Part shown: in pieces, positions 8,663 through 16,695 of the stretch
Numbering within the stretch: position 1 is the stretch's first letter
Layout: every line of letters begins with the position of its first letter
Assembly: GCF_003254575.1 (NCBI RefSeq)
Contig: NZ_QJUA01000003.1
Coordinates: 156,705 to 220,704, forward strand
Origin: Mycobacterium kyogaense
GTDB lineage: Bacteria > Actinomycetota > Actinomycetes > Mycobacteriales > Mycobacteriaceae
Direction of reading: 5' to 3'
Length of the DNA: 64,000 nt
Position numbers and translations under genes: made by a program
Notes under the pieces: model-generated
Database searches by the model: none
Told to the model about the DNA's origin: nothing
The model's input: the letters and a program-made list of their open reading frames with translations, nothing else

Positions 8663-9121
8663 ATGCGGGCTCCCTCAGCGAAGTTTTCATCAACAACGAG
8701 CGTTTTCCTGGTAACTGCGAGTCACTGCACACCCCATCCGACGATCCAGCTGGCCGGGCGACTCACCCTCCTGCTCTCAACGCCGATCCGAGGAGGGAAC
8801 TTCCCCCCGAACCCCCGCCGAGCGCAGATCGCGTCTCTCGTCGCTCTCCACCCTAGGGCACTAGATGTTGTGCCTCGTTAGTAGAGCACACACAAGATGG
8901 TCGTAATAACACGTTTGGAATTTTGCCTGGTCACCACGGTGTGTCGCGGCGTTTCAGGCGTGTCGCAGATCACATCAGGGCCCTCGCGCGTGCATCTTCC
9001 CGGTCTACCAGGACCCACCGACAACACCAGCGCCTGCGGCGCCGAGCGGGAAAGAGCCCAGCAAACGACTCCGCCCGGCCTTGCGCAGAGGCAGAGCCGG
9101 GCGGTGGCGATGGTGCGGACG
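8663..9121. other. Gene-free interval of 459 bases containing the nrdH promoter region
   Basis: This stretch lies between the nrdH start and the 3' end of the flavin reductase gene. It contains the paired NrdR-like boxes and AT-rich patches near 8695-8720 and 8885-8925 that could hold promoter elements or leader RNA. Small open frames exist in it, but none shows a ribosome-binding site together with recognisable protein sequence. I see no riboswitch consensus that I can name. Confidence 0.55.
8859..8904. promoter_or_regulatory. Pair of NrdR-like boxes upstream of nrdHIE
   Basis: CACTAGATGTTGTG (8859-8872) closely resembles the mycobacterial NrdR box. A weaker element, CACAAGATGGTCGT (8891-8904), follows with start-to-start spacing of 32 bases, identical to the pair before nrdF. 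NrdR binds such pairs cooperatively to repress reductase genes when dATP is high. The boxes lie about 200 bases upstream of the nrdH start codon. Confidence 0.65.
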
Positions 9122-9664
9122 TCAGCCGATCTCGGCGACCAACTTGCCGACGATGTCACGGACTTTCGCCGCCACCTCGGCGTTCTCCCGGGGATGCTTC
9201 CCGTCGAGCGACGCCGCGGGCAGAGACAACTCGAGATCCTCCACGACGCGCGGCCCGGCGATCCCGAACGACTTGCGGGTCTCGTCGTGGGCCCACACGC
9301 CGCCGTACTGCCCGAGCGCAGCGCCCACCACAGCCAGCGGCTTGTCCTTCAAGGCGCCGGCGCCGTATGGCCGCGACAACCAGTCGATCGCGTTCTTCAG
9401 CACGCCGGGAATGCTCCCGTTGTATTCGGGGGTGACCACCAGCGCGGCGTCGGCGCCGGCGGCGGCCTCACGCAGGGCCACCACGGGCTCCGGCGCGGAC
9501 TCGTTGTCGATGTCCTCGTTGTAGAACGGGAGCTCGCCGAGGCGATCGAACCGTGCGATTGCGACTCCGTCGGGTGCGACTTCGGCGGCCAGTTCGGCTA
9601 GCTGCCGGTTGACGGACTCCTTCCGCAAGCTGCCGACCAGGACCAGGACCGTGTTCTGCGCCAT
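9122..9664 (-). CDS. NADPH-dependent FMN reductase (Rv3054c-like)
   Basis: A 180-residue flavodoxin-fold reductase of the NADPH-dependent FMN reductase/quinone reductase family. The FMN phosphate loop is LVGSLRKESVNRQLAELAA, and the family signature ALVVTPEYNGSIPGVLKNAI is present in the middle, followed by KPLAVVGAALGQYGG. It likely reduces quinones, azo dyes or free flavin with NADPH. ATG 9664 is preceded by GAGGAG at good spacing. It is divergent from the TetR gene at 9753, with a palindrome between them, so it is probably that regulator's target. The same pair exists in M. tuberculosis next to dinP. Confidence 0.9.
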   Translation of the reverse strand: MAQNTVLVLVGSLRKESVNRQLAELAAEVAPDGVAIARFDRLGELPFYNEDIDNESAPEPVVALREAAAGADAALVVTPEYNGSIPGVLKNAIDWLSRPYGAGALKDKPLAVVGAALGQYGGVWAHDETRKSFGIAGPRVVEDLELSLPAASLDGKHPRENAEVAAKVRDIVGKLVAEIG

Positions 9665-9709
9665 CTCATCTCCTCGGGATCGTTGTGCTCGATACTTGCA
9701 GAGTTTAAC

Positions 9710-9723
9710 CGGACTGCGGTCCG
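9710..9723. promoter_or_regulatory. Candidate TetR operator between the flavin reductase and TetR genes
   Basis: A perfect inverted repeat CGGAC-TGCG-GTCCG lies in the 88-base divergent spacer. It is flanked by a second, wider inverted pair, TTTAAC (9704-9709) and GTTAAA (9740-9745). Position and symmetry suit autoregulation by the adjacent TetR protein; binding itself is inferred. Confidence 0.5.
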
Positions 9724-9752
9724 ATTGATTCCGGCTGAGTTAAAGTTGCACA

Positions 9753-10361
9753 GTGAGCGCCTCTGATGGCCTGACGACGCTGTCGGTCAGCGATTCCGGC
9801 CCCCCCGAGCGCGGTGACGCCGCGCGCAACCGGGCATTGCTGCTGGAGGCCGCGCGCCGCCTGGTGGCCGAGCACGGCGCCGACGCCGTGACCACCGACG
9901 ACATCGCCGCCGCCGCCGGTGTCGGCAAGGGCACGTTGTTCCGCCGGTTCGGCAGCCGCGCGGGCTTGATGATCGTGTTGCTCGACGAGGACGAGAAGGC
10001 CCAGCAGCAGGCCATCCTGTTCGGGCCGCCGCCGCTCGGCCCGGGCGCGGCCCCGCTGGACCGGCTGATCGCCTACGGCCGCGAACGCCTGTGCTTCGTC
10101 AACAGCCACCACGCCCTGCTGTCAGACGTCGGCCGGGACCCCCAGATGCGCTTCAGCGCGCCCATGGTGCTGCACCATCGGCACGTGCGCGTGCTGCTCG
10201 AACATGCCGGCACCACGGGCGATCTCGACGCTCAGACCACCGCACTGCTGGCGCTGCTGGACGCCGACTATGTCCACCACGAAACCGCCGACCGCGGCCG
10301 GACGCTGGATCAACTGGGCGACGCTTGGGAGACGCTGGCCCGCAAGATCTGCGGGACATGA
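9753..10361 (+). CDS. TetR-family regulator (Rv3055-like)
   Basis: A 202-residue TetR repressor. The HTH is near residues 25-70 (NRALLLEAARRLVAEHGADA, then DDIAAAAGVGKGTLFRRFGS), and the rest is the helical effector domain. It starts at GTG 9753. Its stop overlaps the dinB2 start in an ATGA junction, so the regulator and the polymerase are translated from one transcript. Its likely operator is the palindrome at 9710-9723 in the divergent promoter it shares with the flavin reductase. The inducer is unknown. If it autoregulates, it also controls dinB2 and possibly the ATPase gene that follows. Confidence 0.9.
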   Translation: MSASDGLTTLSVSDSGPPERGDAARNRALLLEAARRLVAEHGADAVTTDDIAAAAGVGKGTLFRRFGSRAGLMIVLLDEDEKAQQQAILFGPPPLGPGAAPLDRLIAYGRERLCFVNSHHALLSDVGRDPQMRFSAPMVLHHRHVRVLLEHAGTTGDLDAQTTALLALLDADYVHHETADRGRTLDQLGDAWETLARKICGT

Positions 10362-11443
10362 CCGCCGCGGGCCAGTCCAGCGGGTGGATCCTGCACGTGG
10401 ACCTGGACCAGTTCCTCGCCTCGGTCGAACTGCAGCGCCGCCCGGATCTGGTCGGCTTGCCCGTCATCGTCGGCGGCAGCGGCGACCCGACCGAGGCACG
10501 CAAAGTGGTCACGTGTGCGTCGTATGAGGCCCGGGCCCACGGGGTGCACGCGGGGATGTCATTGCGCGTGGCGGCCAGGCGCTGCCCCGACGCCACGTTC
10601 CTGCCGTCGGACCCTGACGCCTACGACGCCGCGTCCGAGCGCGTGATGACGGCGCTTCGGGACCTCGGCCACCCCGTCGAGGTGTGGGGCTGGGACGAGG
10701 CGTATATAGGCGCCGGCCAGGCCGACCCGTTCGCGCTCGCCCAACGCATCCAGGACACCATCACCACCGAGACCGGATTGACCTGTTCGGTCGGCATCAG
10801 CGACAACAAGCAGCGCGCCAAGGTGGCCACGGGTTTCGGCAAGCCGGGCGGGATCGCGGCACTGACCGACGAGAACTGGATGTCGACGATGGGTGATCGG
10901 CCCGTCGACGCGCTCTGGGGCGTCGGGCCGAAGACAGCCAAAAAGCTTGCCGCGATGGGCATCACGACTGTCGCCGAGTTGGCGGCCACCGACGCCCACC
11001 TGTTGACCACGACGTTCGGCCCGACCACCGGTTTGTGGATTCTGTTGCTCGCCAAGGGTGGTGGCGACACGACGGTCAGCGCCGCCCCCTGGATACCGCG
11101 CTCCCGTAGTCATGTGGTCACGTTCGCCGAGGACCTCACGGACCGGGCCGACATGGCGGCTGCGGTCACCGACCTGACACAACGCACGCTGGCCGAGATC
11201 GTCGAGCAGCGGCGGGTGGTGTCACGGGTGGCGGTCACCCTGCGCACCGCGACGTTCTACACCCGCACCAAGATCCGCACGTTGCCGGCACCGACGGTCG
11301 ACTCGGCCACCGTGGTCGCCACCGCACTCGCGCTGCTGGGCGACTTCGACCTCGACCGCCCCGTGCGACTGCTCGGCGTTCGCCTCGAACTGTCGATGCC
11401 CGACATGGCGACCGGCGAAGCGACTGTCGGTGCCGGGAGCTAG
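10358..11443 (+). CDS. dinB2: Y-family DNA polymerase IV DinB2
   Basis: A 361-residue translesion polymerase. The palm catalytic acids are in WILHVDLDQFLASVE (Asp15) and VWGWDEAYIGAG. CSVGISDNKQRAKVATGFGK and WGVGPKTAKKLAAMGI give the thumb helix-hairpin-helix region, and a little-finger domain follows. The residue after Phe19 is Leu20, where most DNA polymerases of this family carry an aromatic steric gate; M. smegmatis DinB2 has the same leucine and readily incorporates ribonucleotides. No C-terminal beta-clamp peptide is obvious. Its start overlaps the TetR stop by four bases. Synteny with M. tuberculosis dinP (Rv3056) supports the symbol. Confidence 0.93.
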   Translation: MTAAGQSSGWILHVDLDQFLASVELQRRPDLVGLPVIVGGSGDPTEARKVVTCASYEARAHGVHAGMSLRVAARRCPDATFLPSDPDAYDAASERVMTALRDLGHPVEVWGWDEAYIGAGQADPFALAQRIQDTITTETGLTCSVGISDNKQRAKVATGFGKPGGIAALTDENWMSTMGDRPVDALWGVGPKTAKKLAAMGITTVAELAATDAHLLTTTFGPTTGLWILLLAKGGGDTTVSAAPWIPRSRSHVVTFAEDLTDRADMAAAVTDLTQRTLAEIVEQRRVVSRVAVTLRTATFYTRTKIRTLPAPTVDSATVVATALALLGDFDLDRPVRLLGVRLELSMPDMATGEATVGAGS

Positions 11444-11454
11444 CGTCGGTTGCG

Positions 11455-12603
11455 ATGTTGCACACCGTCGCCGTTCGTGGATACCGCTCACTTCGGGATC
11501 TGGTGCTGCCGCTGGGGCGACTGACCGTCGTCACCGGCGCCAACGGCACCGGCAAGTCCTCGCTCTACCGGGCGCTTCGCCTGCTGGCCGACTGCGGTCG
11601 CGGCGAGGTGATCGGGTCCTTCGCCCGGGAAGGCGGCGTCGAATCGGCGATCTGGGCCGGTCCGGAACATCTCGGCGGCGCCCGACGGACGGGGGCCGCC
11701 CAGGGCGGTCCGCGGACCCGTCCGGTGTCCATCGAATTGGGTTATGCTGCCGACGATTTCGGCTACCTTGTGGACTTCGGATTGCCACAGGCGGTCGACT
11801 CGGCGTTCACCCGCGATCCGGAGATCAAGCGCGAGTTGGTCTTCGCCGGCCCGGTCGCCCGGCCCACCACCACGCTGGTGCGCCGCGTGCGGGGCATGGT
11901 CGAGGTCGCCGCCGAGGACAGTCGCGGCTTCGACGAGTTGTCGCGGAATCTGCCGGCGCACCGCAGCGTGCTCGCGGAATGGGCGGGCGCCGCACCCGAG
12001 CTCGTGATGGTTCGGGAGCGGTTGCGGGACTGGCGGTTCTACGACGGTTTCCGTGCCGACGCCCACGCGCCGGCACGGCGCCCCCATGTCGGCACCCGCA
12101 CGCCGGTGCTCGCCGATGACGGCTCGGATCTGGCCGCGGCGATACAGACGATCGTGGAGACCGGCGTCGACGACCTCGACCGTGCGGTGGCCGCCGCGTT
12201 CGACGGCGCGACGGTGTCGGTGTCGGTCACCGACGGGCTCTTCGACCTCCTCGTGCACCAGCGTGGCATGTTGCGACCGCTGCGCAGCGCCGAAATATCC
12301 GACGGCACACTGCGTTTCCTGCTCTGGTCGGCGGCGTTGCTGAGTCCGCAGCCGCCGTCTCTGATGGTGTTGAACGAGCCGGAGACGTCGTTGCACCCGG
12401 ACCTGTTGCCGCCGCTGGCGGACCTGATCTGCGCTGCCGCCACGACGACACAGGTGATCGTCGTGACCCATTCCGCGACGCTGCGGGAGCGGCTCGGCGG
12501 TGACGGCACAGCCGAGATCGAGCTCGTCAAGGACTGGGGCGAGACGACGATCGCCGGCCAGGAGCTGCTGACCACACCCCCGTGGAACTGGGGTACGCGC
12601 TGA
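11455..12603 (+). CDS. AAA-family (OLD/RecF-like) ATPase
   Basis: A 382-residue ATPase of the SMC/RecF/OLD-like class. The N-terminal strand HTVAVRGYRSLRDLVLPLG leads into Walker A GANGTGKSS (about residues 28-36). A signature-like SDGTLRFLLWSAAL precedes Walker B LMVLNEPETSLHPDLLPPL, and the H-loop is VIVVTHSATLRERL. No TOPRIM or nuclease domain follows, unlike true OLD nucleases. It starts 11 bases after the dinB2 stop, so co-expression with the mutagenic polymerase is likely. I do not recall this gene at the M. tuberculosis locus. A role in repair or phage response is inferred from context only. Confidence 0.8.
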   Translation: MLHTVAVRGYRSLRDLVLPLGRLTVVTGANGTGKSSLYRALRLLADCGRGEVIGSFAREGGVESAIWAGPEHLGGARRTGAAQGGPRTRPVSIELGYAADDFGYLVDFGLPQAVDSAFTRDPEIKRELVFAGPVARPTTTLVRRVRGMVEVAAEDSRGFDELSRNLPAHRSVLAEWAGAAPELVMVRERLRDWRFYDGFRADAHAPARRPHVGTRTPVLADDGSDLAAAIQTIVETGVDDLDRAVAAAFDGATVSVSVTDGLFDLLVHQRGMLRPLRSAEISDGTLRFLLWSAALLSPQPPSLMVLNEPETSLHPDLLPPLADLICAAATTTQVIVVTHSATLRERLGGDGTAEIELVKDWGETTIAGQELLTTPPWNWGTR

Positions 12604-12605
12604 GC

Positions 12606-13469
12606 TCAGCGGCGCCGCGGGGCCGGCCGCAACGCGCGGGTGAACAGCACGTTCACCCGCGTCATCGCGAACGCGTACGGCCACCAGAAGAATCGCTTGG
12701 CGAAGTAGAGCGCTCGGATGTCCACCGAGGTGTAGATCAGATAGTTGTTGCGTTGTACGCCCCGCAGGATCTTGTCAGCCGCTTTCTCGGGCGACACCGC
12801 ATGCCCACCGAAGCGGTCGGTCCAGCGCTGCACGCGCGGGTCCTCGCGATCCACCCCGACGATCTGAACCGATTGCACCAGAGGCGTTTTCACCGCACCG
12901 GGCACCACCACCGACACCCCGATCCGGTGGCGTGCGAGGTCGAAGCGAAGCACCTCCGACAACCCACGCAGACCGTACTTGCTGGCTGAATAGGCCGCGT
13001 GCCACGGCAGAGCGACCAGACCCGCCGCCGACGAGACGTTGACCAGGTGGCCGCCACGGCCGGCCGCCACCATCGGCGGCACGAAACATTCGATGACGTG
13101 GATCGGCCCCATCAGATTGACGTCGATCATCGACTTCCAGTGCTGGTGGGTGAGCTGACTGACGGTGCCCCACGCCGACACGCCCGCGATGTTCATCACG
13201 ACGTCCATTGCGCCGTGGGCAGTGTGGATGCCGGCGGCAAAGGCCGTGACCGCGTCCAGGTCGGTGATGTCGAGCACGCGATGCGCCGCGACGACCGCTC
13301 CGAGCGCCTGCGCATCCGACACAGTGGCGGCCAGCCCGTCGGCATCGCGGTCGGTGAGATAGAGCTCGGCGCCCTGGGCCGCCAGTTTCAGTGCCGTCGC
13401 GCGTCCGATGCCGCTGGCCGCGCCGGTGAGCAGACACCGTTTTGCCGCGAACCCGTCACCGAAACCCAT
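12606..13469 (-). CDS. Short-chain dehydrogenase/reductase (Rv3057c-like)
   Basis: A 287-residue classical SDR. The cofactor loop is CLLTGAASGIGRATALKLAA (TGxxxGxG), the NAG-type motif is MNIAGVSAWG, and the catalytic Ser-Tyr-Lys set is in VNVSSAAGLVALPWHAAYSA followed by SKYGL. The C-terminal 40 residues extend the core with a basic, hydrophobic tail (FFWWPYAFAMTRVNVLFTRA) that may bind membrane. The substrate is unknown. It is convergent with the ATPase gene, with two bases between stops, and lies downstream of the TetR gene at 13511 on the same strand, as in M. tuberculosis Rv3058c-Rv3057c. Confidence 0.9.
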   Translation of the reverse strand: MGFGDGFAAKRCLLTGAASGIGRATALKLAAQGAELYLTDRDADGLAATVSDAQALGAVVAAHRVLDITDLDAVTAFAAGIHTAHGAMDVVMNIAGVSAWGTVSQLTHQHWKSMIDVNLMGPIHVIECFVPPMVAAGRGGHLVNVSSAAGLVALPWHAAYSASKYGLRGLSEVLRFDLARHRIGVSVVVPGAVKTPLVQSVQIVGVDREDPRVQRWTDRFGGHAVSPEKAADKILRGVQRNNYLIYTSVDIRALYFAKRFFWWPYAFAMTRVNVLFTRALRPAPRRR

Positions 13470-13510
13470 GGCACGGACACTACCGGCCGCTCAACCGGTG
13501 ACTGCGCGCC

Positions 13511-14176
13511 TCACCGCTCCGGCAGCTCGGCCCCGCCCCACAGCCCGGTGATCCACAACCGCTCGGCGATCGCGACGGCGCGATTCGGATCAGTGTCGCG
13601 CCCGACGAATGCGCTGTCGCGGGCCAGGGTCATCGATGTCACGGCGACCAGCGTCCGGACCAGCGCCAGCAGGTCGTCGGAGATGGGCCGGCGGCCCGAG
13701 TCCTGCTCGACCAGTCCGACGATCTTGTGGACCACGGTGTCCTGGAATTCGTCCATGATCTCGCGGATCTGAGCGTCGGTGCTGCGGGCGAGGTTGCACG
13801 CGCCCATGATCGGATCGTTGGATGCGAACACGGCGGCGGCGTAGCCGACCATCCGCCTGGCGAAAGCCGGCACCGATTCTCCCGGCTCCCGCGGGGCGAA
13901 GTCGTGGGTGAGCTGGTCCAATTCGGCCATCGCCTCGGCCACGATGACCGCGAGGACGGCGTACTTGGAATCGAAGTAGAAGTAAAAGCCCGAGCGGGCG
14001 ACGCCGGCGCGCTCACTGATCGTGCTGACCGACAGGTCGGCGAAGGATCGTTCCTGAAGCAGCTCGCGCACGGCGGAGATGATGGCCTCCCGCTGGCGGT
14101 CACCGCGTGTCCGGCGGGGATCGCTGCTGACGGGATCGGCGGTCATGGCAATAAACATTGGCATTGCAATGCGCAT
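13511..14176 (-). CDS. TetR-family regulator (Rv3058c-like)
   Basis: A TetR repressor of about 221 residues with an HTH in AIISAVRELLQERSFADLSV followed by STISERAGVARSGFYFYFDS. ATG 14176 is proposed because GGAG lies eight bases upstream; TTG 14209 would start inside a palindrome, and ATG 14146 is also possible. It is divergent from cyp136, with two palindromes in the spacer that could be its operators. It likely controls cyp136 and the SDR at 12606, which lies 41 bases downstream on the same strand. Ligand unknown; a P450 substrate is a reasonable guess. Confidence 0.85.
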   Translation of the reverse strand: MRIAMPMFIAMTADPVSSDPRRTRGDRQREAIISAVRELLQERSFADLSVSTISERAGVARSGFYFYFDSKYAVLAVIVAEAMAELDQLTHDFAPREPGESVPAFARRMVGYAAAVFASNDPIMGACNLARSTDAQIREIMDEFQDTVVHKIVGLVEQDSGRRPISDDLLALVRTLVAVTSMTLARDSAFVGRDTDPNRAVAIAERLWITGLWGGAELPER

Positions 14177-14210
14177 GACACAAACTCCGCGAAACTTGAC
14201 AGCCGTCAAG
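14161..14210. promoter_or_regulatory. Two palindromes, candidate TetR operators for cyp136
   Basis: A perfect 12-base palindrome GCATTGCAATGC (14161-14172) and an inverted repeat CTTGAC-AGCC-GTCAAG (14195-14210) lie upstream of cyp136 and at the 5' end of the divergent TetR gene. The second has the TTGAC-N-GTCAA form common for TetR operators. Either would let the adjacent regulator control both directions. Confidence 0.5.
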
Positions 14211-14273
14211 AAGGTCGGCCAGGATGAGAGTCAGTGACATCGCCCACAGTCGCCTTCACTCAGGAGTGTCAAG

Positions 14274-15755
14274 ATGCCGACGATCAGCGCCAAGGATTAC
14301 TGGGTCGACCAGGCCAAACGACGCCTGAAGCCGACCCCCGTGACCATCCCCGGAATGGGCGCGGTCGAGAAGCGCCTGAAGAACACGGAATGGGACCGGT
14401 TCGTGTTCGCCCAACCGCCGGCAGGCAGCGACCTGAAGCCCATCACCGGTGACTCCGGGCTACCGATCCTGGGGCACTTGATCGAGACGTTCCGCGGCGG
14501 CCCGGATTACATCCTCGAGCAGTACCGCAAACACGGCCCCATCTTCTACTCGCAATCGCCTGCCCTGTCCGCGGTGATGGCGCTGGGCCCTGACGCCACC
14601 CAGGCCGTGTTCACCAACCGCAACAAGGACTTCTCCCAGCGCGCCTGGGACCCGATCATCGGGCCGTTCTTCGACGGCGGGCTGATGCTGCTCGATTTCG
14701 ACGAGCACCTGTTCCACCGCCGCATCATGCAGGAGGCCTTCACCCGTACCCGGCTCTCCGGATACGTCCCCCACGTCGACTCGGTGGCCACCCGCGTGCT
14801 GGCCAACGACTGGGTGTCAGACGACCCGCGCTTCCTGTTCTATCCCGCGATCAAGGAACTGACGCTCGACATCGCCTCCGAGGTGTTCATGGGTCATCCC
14901 GCGGGCACCGACCGCGAACTGGTCACGACGATCAATCAGGCGTTCACCACCACCACTCGGGCGGGCAACGCCATCGTGCGCAAGCCCGTGCCGCCGCTGT
15001 CCTGGTGGCGCGGCATCAAGGCGCGGGACACGCTGGAGCGGTACTTCAAGAGCCGGATCGACGAGAAGCGCCGCTCGGAGAGCACCGACATGTTCAGCGT
15101 GCTGTGCCATTCGCGGGACGAAGACGGCGGCACCTTCACCGACGATCAGATCGTCAGCCACATGATCTTCCTGATGATGGCCGCCCACGACACGTCCACC
15201 TCGACGATGACCACGATGGCCTACCACCTGGCCGCCAACCCCGAATGGCAGGACCGGTTGCGCGAGGAGTCGCAGCGCATCGGCGACGGCCCGCTCGACA
15301 TCGAGTCGCTGGAGAAGCTCGAGACCTACGACCTGGTGGTCAACGAATCGCTGCGGATGATGACGCCGCTGCCGTTCAACTTCCGCCAGACCGTCCGCGA
15401 CACGGAACTGCTCGGCTTCTTCATCCCCGCCGACACCGCGGTGGTGACCTGGCCGTCGATCAATCATCGGCTGCCTGAACTGTGGACAGATCCGGAAAAG
15501 TTCGATCCCGAGCGATTCTCCGAGCCGCGCAACGAGCACAAGCGGCATCGCTACGCGTTCGCATCGTTCGGCGGCGGCGCACACAAGTGCATCGGCATGG
15601 TGTTCGGGCAGTTGGAGATCAAGACCGTGATGCACCGCCTCCTCACCCGGTACCGGCTCGAGCTCCCGAAGGCCGGCTACACCCCCCGTTACGACTACGG
15701 CGGCATGCCTGTGCCGCTCGACGGCATGCCCATCGTCCTGCGCCCGCTGCGCTGA
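14274..15755 (+). CDS. cyp136: Cytochrome P450, CYP136 family
   Basis: A 493-residue P450 haem monooxygenase. The I-helix oxygen-binding motif is MMAAHDTSTSTMTT, the ExxR motif is VVNESLRMM, the PERF-type motif is FDPERFSEPR, and the haem-thiolate loop is FASFGGGAHKCIGMVFG. Length and the TetR-P450 arrangement match M. tuberculosis cyp136 (Rv3059), whose physiological substrate is not known to me. There is no signal peptide. It needs ferredoxin and reductase partners, which are not encoded nearby. The start at ATG 14274 follows a short spacer after the candidate operators. Confidence 0.93.
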   Translation: MPTISAKDYWVDQAKRRLKPTPVTIPGMGAVEKRLKNTEWDRFVFAQPPAGSDLKPITGDSGLPILGHLIETFRGGPDYILEQYRKHGPIFYSQSPALSAVMALGPDATQAVFTNRNKDFSQRAWDPIIGPFFDGGLMLLDFDEHLFHRRIMQEAFTRTRLSGYVPHVDSVATRVLANDWVSDDPRFLFYPAIKELTLDIASEVFMGHPAGTDRELVTTINQAFTTTTRAGNAIVRKPVPPLSWWRGIKARDTLERYFKSRIDEKRRSESTDMFSVLCHSRDEDGGTFTDDQIVSHMIFLMMAAHDTSTSTMTTMAYHLAANPEWQDRLREESQRIGDGPLDIESLEKLETYDLVVNESLRMMTPLPFNFRQTVRDTELLGFFIPADTAVVTWPSINHRLPELWTDPEKFDPERFSEPRNEHKRHRYAFASFGGGAHKCIGMVFGQLEIKTVMHRLLTRYRLELPKAGYTPRYDYGGMPVPLDGMPIVLRPLR

Positions 15756-15764
15756 CTTGAGCCC

Positions 15765-16253
15765 TCAGGCCAGGAGGCGGTTGGCGCACGCGACCACCGC
15801 GCGCAACGCCGACTGCACCGGATCGGACGCCAGGCCCATCGCCCACTCCACCCGAGTGCCGATGGCGCCCTGGATGAACGTCGCGATGTCCGCTCCCGAC
15901 GTGCGCTGGTGGAATGCCGTCATCTCCACCGCGATGCCCCACTCGTAGAGCATCGCGGTGAGGGCGGCGAGGGGACCGCAGGCCGAGACCTGCGCGGTCC
16001 CGATGCGATCCCCGAGCGCCAGCGTGGCACGGTAGGTCTGTGCCTGCGGCCCCCACCGGGTCGACGGACGGTCCGTCTGGACGCACGCCCACTGGCCGAG
16101 CCGCAGCGGGCCCGTCGTCGGCGCGAACTCGGCGACGAATTCGTCGTAGGTGCTGCTGTCTGCGCTCGCGCGCAACGGCGCCGGGACGCGACCGGTCATC
16201 CGGGCCGCGAAGGACGAGTGAGACGGTGTCGCGGTGGCGATAGGGGAAATCAT
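15765..16253 (-). CDS. Stand-alone LeuA regulatory (leucine-binding) domain protein
   Basis: A 162-residue protein resembling only the C-terminal regulatory part of 2-isopropylmalate synthase. STYDEFVAEFAPTTGPLRL resembles the linker helix of LeuA. TAQVSACGPLAALTAMLYEW resembles the glycine-rich leucine-site strand-helix, and the end SALRAVVACANRLLA resembles the LeuA terminus SLRAVVSAVNRAAR. The catalytic TIM barrel is absent, so it cannot be a synthase. ATG 16253 is chosen over upstream frames without similarity. It is convergent with cyp136, nine bases apart. A leucine-sensing or LeuA-modulating role is inference; it could equally be a decayed paralogue, though the frame is intact. Confidence 0.7.
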   Translation of the reverse strand: MISPIATATPSHSSFAARMTGRVPAPLRASADSSTYDEFVAEFAPTTGPLRLGQWACVQTDRPSTRWGPQAQTYRATLALGDRIGTAQVSACGPLAALTAMLYEWGIAVEMTAFHQRTSGADIATFIQGAIGTRVEWAMGLASDPVQSALRAVVACANRLLA

Positions 16254-16695
16254 GGTGTGCCGGCCTTGGGCTCGAAGAGAGCGACCGACGAGAGCGCGAC
16301 GACCCACAGCGGGGGGTCGGTCTGGATCAGACCCCGCTGCGGGTTGCTACTACGAGTCGCCTTGGCACGTCGGCGATAGTAGCCCCCAGCACTGCGGGAC
16401 GGCAAGCAATTTCGCGCTGCGGTTTGCCGTGCTGGATGCCGCCGCAACGCCGGCGAAATGCGCACCGCGAAATTACAGACCGGCGATCCCCGATGCGGCT
16501 GATGTTTGCCGATCGATTTGAAAAGCAACTCTCCCAATGCATTAACACGCTTTTGAGGTAGCAATCGCCGACAGCGCTCCCGCCATCAGTAAACACACCG
16601 TTGTCTGGCAGCTAAGTCAATTACCCGCCAAATTATCACGATGCCATTTGCTCGCAGCAACAGTGCGATCGCTGGAGCGCCGCGGTTCGGGCACA
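16254..16695. other. Gene-free interval of 442 bases with a long bulged hairpin
   Basis: This lies between the divergent LeuA-domain gene and the TauE-type permease, and its GC content falls towards the permease. At 16387-16435 the sequence CCAGCAC, seven bases, then CGGCAA pairs with TTGCCGTGCTGG downstream, giving a stem of about 12-13 pairs with a seven-base bulge. It could be a structured leader, a terminator or chance. No convincing gene or known riboswitch was found. Confidence 0.4.
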
